From contig JARYHS010008074.1 of the NCBI GenBank assembly GCA_031002005.1, positions 177,034,494 to 177,098,493 on the forward strand: a stretch of 64,000 nt of DNA, given 5' to 3'. Numbering within the stretch: position 1 is the stretch's first letter; each line of letters begins with the position of its first letter. The notes under the pieces were generated by a model. It was not told the origin of the DNA and ran no database searches. It was given only the letters and a program-made list of their open reading frames with translations. Of the stretch, positions 55,966-64,000 are shown piece after piece. Source of the DNA: Vandiemenella viatica. Taxonomy: Eukaryota; Arthropoda; Insecta; Orthoptera; Morabidae. Both the position numbers and the translations under genes were made by a program.

Positions 55966-56739
55966 AACCTTATGGGGCAAAAATATCATCATTTCTAAAA
56001 CTTGTTTTTTCTTTACCTCGCTTGATGCCTAACGGAAATCGGTAAATGAGGTGTCATTTTAAAGACCAAGGTGTCCTCTTTGGTCACGCCAAATTTTATA
56101 AAAGGAATTTTTTGGAATTTGACCCTTAAAGGGCAAAAGTATCAATATTATTTCTACAACATATTTCTTTTTTTTATTACGAGCCATTTATCTCCTTCGA
56201 TATGTAACCGAATTCGTTAAATGACATACCATTTTGGAGATTAAGGTCTCCCGTTAGGTCAAATAAATTAAGAAAGAATTTTTTGTAATTTGATGCTTAA
56301 AGTGGTAGCGTGTATCAAACAGTTCAGAGCCAAGTCCTCAGATTGCAGCAGCAGTATCGCTGAGATGTCAGTAAACTGTTTTTTAGACAATAAGTAGATT
56401 TTCCGATATTTTTTTCTGTTGAGGAAACAATTTTGATTTGTTATACAATTCCAGTGTAAATATTTTACTGGCACAGCAGCACATATCACAGAGATGTTGA
56501 TATGATGTGTGTATTTTGTTCAGGTTGGTTGTATTCTGTTAGGATCAGTGACAGTTTGTCGTACATACAGTATGTTTTAAATATTTCTAACTATTTCGTA
56601 ATATGTTTTGATGGGTGCCTATTAAACTAAACAAATAAATATTTGCGGTTCTACTTTTCATTATATTACAAGTATTCAACCTCACTATTCATCGTATTTT
56701 ACTAGAGAAATTTTTGCACGGGTCGTCTAATATATAAGA

Positions 56740-57760
56740 ATTGCTCGTTTAAAGATATAAGATATATGGATTGCCCAAGGATACTGCTGCTCATATCACC
56801 TAATTTTCATATGATCACTAATATTCCACAGCGGCATTGTTATTTTCCCGTACACTAGCTTGTACTTCTTTCGTAATAAGGATTACTTCTAATCAGTTCT
56901 GGTTTCGTTCGTCAAGTAAATTTGCTTGATAATATTGTTATAAGGTCTCAATTGATACAGAAAAAACTGTAGCTACGTTCCTTGACGCAGTGTGGGATTT
57001 GGTTAACTATGGCAGAATTAATATGTTTACAAACTTGGACACACCAAAATGTACTGTTACTTATACAGTTTTATTACAAGAACAAATGATGTGGTTAATT
57101 ATTAACATACACAAAGATAAGAAATTAAAAGATATTTATTCCAGGTTTAACTCCATATTAAATAGCAGATGAACGGTAATTTCAAAACAGTTCCCTGACA
57201 GCAAAAAAGATAAGTTTGTATTCTGTGGAGGAATGAAGCTAGATTATGAGATTCTAATATTTTTCAATGCAATCTAGTTCGTAGAATAAAGTGGAGCATA
57301 GCTGATCAATTATAACATAACAGATGGTAAAATTTGCAAAAATAAAAAAAAATAGCGAAGCCAAAATAACTTGAGTTATGATACTGTTACATTCATGTAC
57401 CGTAATTGAGAAGAAATCTAAGCAATAAGTGCGATAATGGTTTGTTTACGAATAAATGCTGCACAACTCATCACAATTAATCATATTTGCCATTTATCAC
57501 ACTGAACGACATTGATCGTTGTATATTAAAGCGTTTGAAAAGTTTTCAACAAAGCATAAATGTCTTCCTCTACCTGAAGAATAACAAAGGCCAAATATAC
57601 TCTTTAAAATAGTTAAAATAAATAAATAATTATTTCTACCAGCACGCGACACAGTGTTTCCAACTACCTACCCTGCATTTAATCTTCTTTTGTATTTCAA
57701 CAGAAAATATGGTAGAAACGCTAATTTTTTCCACCTCAGAATGTAGTTTAAAAAAAAAAA
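56740..57760. other. AT-rich intergenic, nothing recognised
   Basis: No supported gene or element. Confidence 0.4.
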
Positions 57761-57764
57761 GAGC

Positions 57765-57830
57765 AGGTCCAAACCACTTATCTTTCGATTCCTAATCAGA
57801 CATATTACCCACTGAGGCACCATGCCGCTC
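57765..57830 (-). repeat. Degenerate tRNA-like segment
   Basis: On the minus strand, GCATGGTGCCTCAGTGGGTA and, 35 bp on, GTGGTTTGGACCTG resemble A and B boxes. Too degraded for a tRNA gene; probably the head of an old SINE. Confidence 0.35.
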
Positions 57831-57839
57831 GATATCGAT

Positions 57840-58980
57840 TAAAATTAAGTGATCTAACCTATCAAACAAATACCTTCTAAGAACCTTGGTTGTTACAAAA
57901 ATAATTCAGAAGCATACATCATTGTGGAGTATCACCTTGTGAGCGATTGTTGAAACTTGAGTGCTAAGTGATAATAATTTTTACATCTGAAAAAAGTATG
58001 CTGCAAAAATTAATTGTTTGATTTTCAATCTAATAGACTTTTCAGATAGGTAAGTTAATTACGTTGAATGAATACTGCTATATCTTGCTCCAAACTGTTA
58101 CTCCCATCTTTCACTGGTGCTTCTATCGTTCTTACAGAGTTTGCTGGAAAGCTACTGTTCCCTTAATCCCTTTTGGTTTACTCTTCATGCTACTGGTTGT
58201 GGTTCGTTCGTAGAGGTCCATACCCGAATGGAAACAGATCTGTTTTGTCATTCCTCTGATTGCCCGTCTGCCAGCCAGTTGCATGCTCCTAGATCATTAA
58301 TGAAATAAATTTCAGATTTCAAAAATTTCAGTGTTACGTGTTTTATGAATCCAAAACCGAATACCGTAATGAAAATTACGTAAAGATATATTATAGAGTT
58401 CTCTTTAAAGTAAAGAAAGTAGACAAATAGCTTTTTCTACTTCAGCGTGTGAGGCTTTATAGTTTAGAACTCATCAACTTGACGATTAAGATTTTTGTTC
58501 AGATTCGTCCCCGCAAGACGTAAATCACAGTCAAAGTTTCAGTTTCAGACTATTTTAATTACCTGATTTAATTATTAGGGAGATAAAATTTTTTATCATA
58601 TAAACTATAACCTGTATTTAAAAATCAAATACTAAAATAAATTATTTCTCAGTCCCGAGCACAACAAGCAAATGTTGTTAGAAAATTTTTCGGTTACTTT
58701 TGTCTGCTGTTATTGTTAGCGTAATTTCAACCACCTGCGTACTGCGAGTTCACAACTTTCTTGATTGTTCACGTTATTTTCTTTTCCGCCAGTACTCGTT
58801 CCCTCTCTGGCTCACACTTTTTTGTTCCTCGTCGGAGAAAACAAATCTTGTTCTACTTAGTTTCTCTGCATAGAGATCAGTCAATTTTCTTTCTGAATAC
58901 TTACCTGTTTGTAATATCTTCTTTCATAATGTCAGATTTCTTTAGATCCTTATCATCTTCTTTCAGTCATTGAACTTGTA
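57840..58980. other. AT-rich intergenic, nothing recognised
   Basis: No supported gene or element; short open frames only. Confidence 0.4.
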
Positions 58981-58984
58981 TCTT

Positions 58985-59830
58985 TCTTTTCTTCTGAAAG
59001 ATGTTCTTATTTGTAACCAATTTAGGTCCCATTCTTCTTAGGTGTCCGTAAAAGGCAAGTCGTCTTTTCTTCGTACTGGTTCTTACAGCTTTCATAAAGC
59101 TCTTGATTTCATCTCAAGTGGAAGATTGTTATTTCCTTGTGTCGTAAGATTCTCCTTAGAAATATACGTTCCTCCATTTCTATAATTTCCCTTCTGGCTA
59201 TTGTCTCTGGCGTGTAGAGGCACCCATGTTTTACTGAAGTAGGCGTATTTTAGTGTCCAATTTGGTTTCGTAGGCATATGGATTTCCTGGCACGTTCTGA
59301 ACGCAGTCTCCAATTTCATCTCTCTTTCTTTTCGTTGTTGTTGGGAATCGGTATTTTCTCTGGATACTTGAACTTCAGACCTTGTTAATGACTCCCTATT
59401 TGGTCTTCAATGGCCAGATTCTATCTCTGGGATCTATGTTCATGTATTAGGTTTACTCGAAGGATATTTGCAGTCCAGCCTTATCTGTTTTTTCAATCAG
59501 GATCTCTATCTGCTTGTTGGCAATCTCTAGATTTTAAGCGAAGAACACGATGTCGTCTGCGAAAGCAAGACATTCGAACTAAAGCCCAGTGTTCTCGTAA
59601 TCTTTTTTGATCCCATATGTAATGTTGTGCTGATCCATTTCTCGTCATCATTCACGTATCACTTTCTCTAAGACACAGTTTTATAGGATCCCTGCCTCAC
59701 ATCTGTCTTGATTTCAAACGGTTCTGATAGCCCATCTAAAAATTTCGGTATATTAATACTGCATTTTGTAAAGTGCTTTTAATTCAGACTGACTTGCGTC
59801 CTGTTCGATCAAATAGACAAAAAATACAAT
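58985..59830 (-). pseudogene. Degenerate LINE reverse-transcriptase relic
   Basis: The minus strand keeps the RT catalytic motif ECLAFADDIVFFA near 59,529-59,567, then REIIEMEERIFLRRILRHKE near 59,130-59,195 and FYGHLRRMGPK near 59,020-59,055, the usual order of a LINE reverse transcriptase and its C-terminal part. Frames shift several times. It is a different family from the CR1/L2-like copies and may be related to the relic at 1-1,270. Confidence 0.7.
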
Positions 59831-60055
59831 AATTTTATTGAATTAAGCGATTGTTCTAGCGGCTCGGCTGAAAATACATTTAGCTTTGATTTTAGCTATA
59901 TGCTTACCATCCTATCCTCAACATCCAAATCGTTGAAGATCATTACAGAACGAAACCTAATTGCTAGGAACTGCACTCAAACTCCACCGCTTCTTGGTTA
60001 CTATTTACTAGTAATGTGACTTCGACACTGATGTGATTACGGCTTTTATTTGAAA

Positions 60056-61335
60056 ACTAGCTGATACCCGCGACTTCGTACGCGTCGATTAAGAATTTCT
60101 TTGCCAGAATTGAATACAGAAATTTGTTGGTAACAAAGGATTGGTCCCAAACAACACCGAGTCGGCATAATATGTCAGGAAAACCATCACTATATCTTTC
60201 TACCGTGGAATCTGTCTCAACATATTTAACAACAGAAAAACAACCGTAGGTGAGGGAATGTGGGGGGGGGGGGGTGAGGATTGACTAAGGGGAACTTTAT
60301 TTCAGCTTAGTCTTTTCTTCTTTCTTCAGCATGACCATCCGATTCTTGGGTTCTAATAACTTTATCTACTCGTGCTCTGCTAGAACTACAACTTAGGCCA
60401 GTTTACGCCCGCAAGGCATGTCAAAGAAGAAGGCAAAATAAACTGGTGCCAGACACAAAGTAATAGGTCAGAGAAAATCGACATCTATACTAAATAATAC
60501 GTTTTTTCTCTAAACTAAATTTATTAACAAATTATACACTAACATAATGCGCGAGAAGCACAGCTTGAGCAACCGACGCAACATTATACACTAACACACA
60601 TCCGTCTCTCTGTCAGCATTCGATAAGTTCTCAAAATTTCGTGACTACAACTGTTAATCATACCGAAAAAAGAAAAAATGTCCTGTGCCCTTCCTACAGA
60701 TTTTCTTGTCCAGTTCCGTCAATATCGGTATAGGCATTTAGTTATCAAACCGTAACAAAAAAACACAGACTTAATTCCGCATTTATAGTATTATTACTGC
60801 AGATCACACTCAGACTGTTGCAAATCACCCCTGAGGGATCAATTCAACGTAAAAAATGTACACATACAGCATTTCAAGACTACCTACGATTTGCCTCGTA
60901 TTGCACCCCTAAATTTGTGATATCTCCAGTTTAACATTAAATCCGAATAACTGACTGTCCAGGCGTGACTCTTACGATGAAAAACAATTTTTCAAAAATC
61001 TTTGACTCCAAGGAGATTTGAACCGGGGACCACGACCCAAACATTAGCAAGCAAGCGCTTTAACCACTAAGCTAGCTGACCGGTACACGGAAAAATGTTA
61101 CAGAGACCTCGATATCCAACGCGTCTGTCTATCGCCGTTCAGTAATTTTTAGAAATTATATCTGTATATTTATTATTTATACAGATAATTTTTCAACCAA
61201 ATGTAGACAGTATTTTTCTCCTTGTTTCAAAGGATAAGTGTGCAAAGTTTCATCGAGATCGGATGAAAACTGTGGATTTTTATGAAGAACAAACAAACAA
61301 ACATATATACATTCATCTTTATATATATATAGATG
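60056..61335 (+). repeat. 1.3-kb dispersed repeat, copy 2
   Basis: Same orientation and full length as 1,298-2,565. Starts ACTAGCTGATACCCGCGAC and ends ATATATATAGAT. A G-run (60,262-60,272) interrupts a block that in copy 1 reads ACTGGGGGATG. It includes the tRNA-like module listed separately. Confidence 0.8.
61004..61083 (-). repeat. tRNA-like module inside copy 2 of the 1.3-kb repeat
   Basis: Minus strand: AGCTTAGTGGTTAAAGCGCT as A box and GGTTCAAATCTCC as B box. Both boxes are kept in both copies although the spacer between them has changed. Confidence 0.55.
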
Positions 61336-61339
61336 TGAA

Positions 61340-62280
61340 GCCTAGTTTAAAGTTCTGATTACGACGAACAAATATTTTCAGTCAAAAAAGAAATTCAAGT
61401 AGGTTCAGCGATCAATAGTAATGTTCTTACGATGTTCTCCACTCCATCACAGGTCCTAGCATTGTTCTATAACAGATGGTACAAAACCTACCGAGCTCTC
61501 ATAATCTAAAAGTAACTTTTGGTATACGGAAACAAAAGAACTATTTAAAACTTTGTGATCTTCAGAATACAATTTATGAATAAGTTATCCAGTCAGACTA
61601 GTTGAGTAATTGAACAGTAACGGTAGAATGAAATGGATATACACGAATGATACAACTTCTCAAATTGACACCAACGTTTAGAATCATAATTAAAATCCCG
61701 TGTGTTCTCTAGTATGTTTCTACTTTGTTTTCTACTGCAAGTATTTACTTTATAAACTTATGTGTTTAAACCAGAAAAAAAATATAATTATCTTGACATT
61801 AGCCATTATAGAATCTAGATAGTCAGAACAGAAAAAAAAAGAACAAACATTTTAGGAAGGCCCTCAAACACTTGCGGGGTGAGTCAAAGGCGTATAGTTA
61901 CTGAGAGTACGAGGCCAAGAGAGGAAAGGCTCTCACATATTTTTCGTTTAAGTTAGAATCCGTTTTGAGAGAAAAGATTAAGTACAATTCCCGATAAAAC
62001 TAGATAATAGTTCAGCCTCTCATAATGATCTAATGAAAATTTATTCATTGGATCAACAATAGGAATACTAACCACCTCACCGCGTGCAGAACATAGATAC
62101 CACTAACGTATCAGAATGAAAATTTCAGACATACTAAAGACAGAGACTGTACTTACTCCTAGTTTATACTATTACTTGAGCTAAATGTAATTGTGTCTGG
62201 ATGATCAACACAAAACTAAAATGGTGCTGATTTCAAGACATAAAATTTTAGTACGTCCCTGCTGCAACACAAATTATGTA
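61340..62280. other. AT-rich intergenic, nothing recognised
   Basis: No supported gene or element. An A21 run follows at 62,287-62,307. Confidence 0.4.
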
Positions 62281-62879
62281 ACACTGAAAAAAAAAAAAAA
62301 AAAAAAACACGCCAAGGTGAATTCAAGGGCAGTTACGGGAACATAATCCACAATCCGAAGCTTTAATGGAAGGGAACATACAAAGATGGTTTTTCCCATG
62401 TAGCACTGCCGGTTCATACTTTGGCTATAGAACATACGTCTTAACGTGAATCCGTTTTACGGAACGAAAACTTATGTTTAAGATATAAAGAAAAGAACTT
62501 TGCCAGAGGGATAGGTCAGCATCGGGGCCGCCAGAAATTTCAGCCCTTGTCAAGAGTCGAAATGAAGGGCGCCACTTTTCAATACAGATGACACACGAGA
62601 CATCAGGTCACTGAAAATGTACTACGCTATTGCTGAAACATTCTGAGTATGCTGTATTTGTGCCAGAAACATTTTAATCTCCTGCTGAAAGAGCTATTCG
62701 CATTTTATTAAAACTTTGGTAAGTCGTAACCGGAGGTGGCCTGATTTGGAAGAAGCCATCTATTTCTACACAAATGTAAGGGGAAATCATTGCATGGATC
62801 CTTACTGAGTTGACTGGTAAGTTTTTATTTTTGTTACTTTATGGCTGGAGGATAGGGAGTTAGGTAAAACTGTTCTAAT

Positions 62880-63040
62880 ATTCTTGAAAAGGAACGGAAA
62901 TGAAATAGGCCACGGCCTTGTAATCAAGGAACTACATCACCTTTCGAGCGTAGAAATTTCGGGAATCAATAGAAAACCGAAATCCGAGTAGCCAAACCGG
63001 GAAATAGAATACGTGGATAGAACGTCAGACTCTGAATAAG
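62880..63040 (-). repeat. Highly degenerate tRNA-SINE copy
   Basis: GGCCACGGCCTTGTAATCAA, GGAACTACATCACC, AGAAAACCGAAATCCGAGTA and GCCAAACCGGGAAATAGAAT follow the order of the minus-strand SINE body (GGCCATGG...CTTTTGAAGGAACC...GGAAAACCCAAATC...GGACGGGGATTCGAA). Confidence 0.45.
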
Positions 63041-63254
63041 TAGACGGAAGATGTTTTAGTTCATAAGGTTTATTACTTCAGTCAACAGGAAGGAAGTAAT
63101 TTGACAGGTTAAATATTTATTGTAGAATGGAGCGATTTGACCTGCGTGGAAATATCTGGCGTTACAGAAGACGTGCAACTATTTCCATCAATACTTGTTA
63201 TGTGTCAATCGTGTTGGTTTCTACCATGTTAAGTAGTAAATTTTGTGGAGAGAG

Positions 63255-63270
63255 ATATACACACACACAA

Positions 63271-63305
<35 letters not shown>
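63255..63305. repeat. (AC)n(AT)n microsatellite
   Basis: ACACACAC-type units with one AAAC interruption, followed directly by (AT)n. Confidence 0.95.
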
Positions 63306-63309
63306 AGGA

Positions 63310-64000
63310 GATCGGAACGTGCAAGAACATACGTTACGATCTCATTTTGTTTCATAGAACGCTGGCATGATTGAAATTTCGTCACATTTTTAACTTCTAC
63401 GTAATATCAAGACAGATAAATTTTAAATAATATATTTCTATTTTCTTTCTGTTTCTGCTGCGTGACTAAGAGATATGTAGATTAACAGTTGTTTCTGGTG
63501 CGGTACACGTTACGTTTGGAAGTTAACTTGCAGGTTCTGTCAATATACTGCAAGATAGAAGGAGGAGTCTCTTGTTTTGATTCCGTCTCTATCCATTCGG
63601 GTATTGAAGTGCTGTTTGCATAGTTAAGATTGATTGTTGAGAGAAGAAAAATGAGCTAAATTCACCTCATTTCAACACAACTTCTTTAACTTCCCCAGCT
63701 AAACTATATCGTGTCTGTCTAATTGACTCTCTTTAACTTATCAATGACTGTAGCGAATGAGCTGTTTTAAATAGTGTCGCTGAACAAATCAATTCTCACA
63801 AAGCTACTGGAAGTTCCTAACTGTAATGATGTAAAAAGTACCGTTAATGTTGCTAAACTTTTAGCAAGGCGTTACACTGTTGATACAGTAGCAGTTTGGC
63901 TGTAGCTTGAGTTGACCTGGCGAGAACACTGAAAGCTGCTGTTTTAATAACCTTCTTGGATATCGTTGCCCTTTTTGGGCGAGAGAAAGAGATAGAGGTG
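63310..64000. other. Intergenic, nothing recognised
   Basis: No supported gene or element up to the window end. Confidence 0.4.

Larger units (their letters stand above)
53430..56731. repeat. Repeat region with about 165-bp tandem array, split by a solo LTR
   Basis: The phrase TTAAAGGGCAAAA, with GAGCCATTTATCTCC and CGATAAATGAGGT blocks, recurs at about 53,871, 54,036, 54,201, 54,372, then after the LTR at about 55,971, 56,127 and 56,298, a period of 156-171 bp. A related unit starts before 53,760. The outer part, 53,474-53,650, resembles the flanks of the palindrome. The minus-strand start may be TAGACGACCCGTGC near 56,731. No protein is encoded. Confidence 0.75.

Overview
This is a repeat-dense nuclear window from an animal, almost certainly an insect. 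Three things point that way: an intact SoxB-type HMG-box gene, a mariner element, and an abundant tRNA-derived SINE family whose layout resembles SINEs I know from orthopteroid (polyneopteran) insects. The species cannot be fixed from the sequence. There are no bacterial features, no functional tRNA or rRNA genes and no CRISPR array.

Layout. From 0 to 28 kb lies a patchwork of degenerate transposable elements: LINE reverse-transcriptase relics, at least eight tRNA-derived SINE copies (several with target-site duplications), a short hAT-type MITE, a solo LTR of 1.43 kb, a 1,333-bp mariner with perfect 32-bp inverted repeats but a broken transposase, and several low-copy dispersed repeats. A CpG-rich island lies near 12.1-12.5 kb. 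From 28 to 37.2 kb almost no mobile DNA is recognisable. In the middle of that clean stretch sits the one confidently identified host gene, a single-exon SoxB2-group gene (33,209-33,946, minus strand) with a CpG-rich upstream region and a probable 2-kb 3' UTR.

From 37,352 to 52,634 lies the most remarkable object, a 15.3-kb near-perfect palindrome. Two arms of about 7.6 kb flank a 108-bp spacer. The termini read AG...CT, the whole is bracketed by a 6-bp direct repeat (TAGATC, extendable to the 8-bp TTAGATCA), and the flanks look like two halves of one interrupted repeat that also exists uninterrupted about 0.9 kb downstream. Each arm carries the same series from outside inwards: a terminal hairpin, eight copies of CACTTGAC, a SINE with its own target duplication, a mariner relic, a 268-bp tandem array, a chimeric SINE, four 496-bp tandem units, a second mariner relic, an apparently two-exon gene of unknown function, and a cysteine-rich small ORF near the centre. 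Small differences separate the arms; one is a 1-nt insertion that frameshifts the unknown gene in the right arm.

From 52.6 to 64 kb come a repeat with a roughly 165-bp tandem array split by a second copy of the solo LTR, a LINE relic, and a second copy of the 1.3-kb dispersed repeat that opens the window.

How the parts relate. The Sox gene stands alone and is flanked by what may be cis-regulatory DNA. The mobile elements are layered: SINEs and mariners entered the ancestor of a palindrome arm, the arm was then inverted-duplicated, and the unit appears to have been inserted as a whole into an older dispersed repeat.
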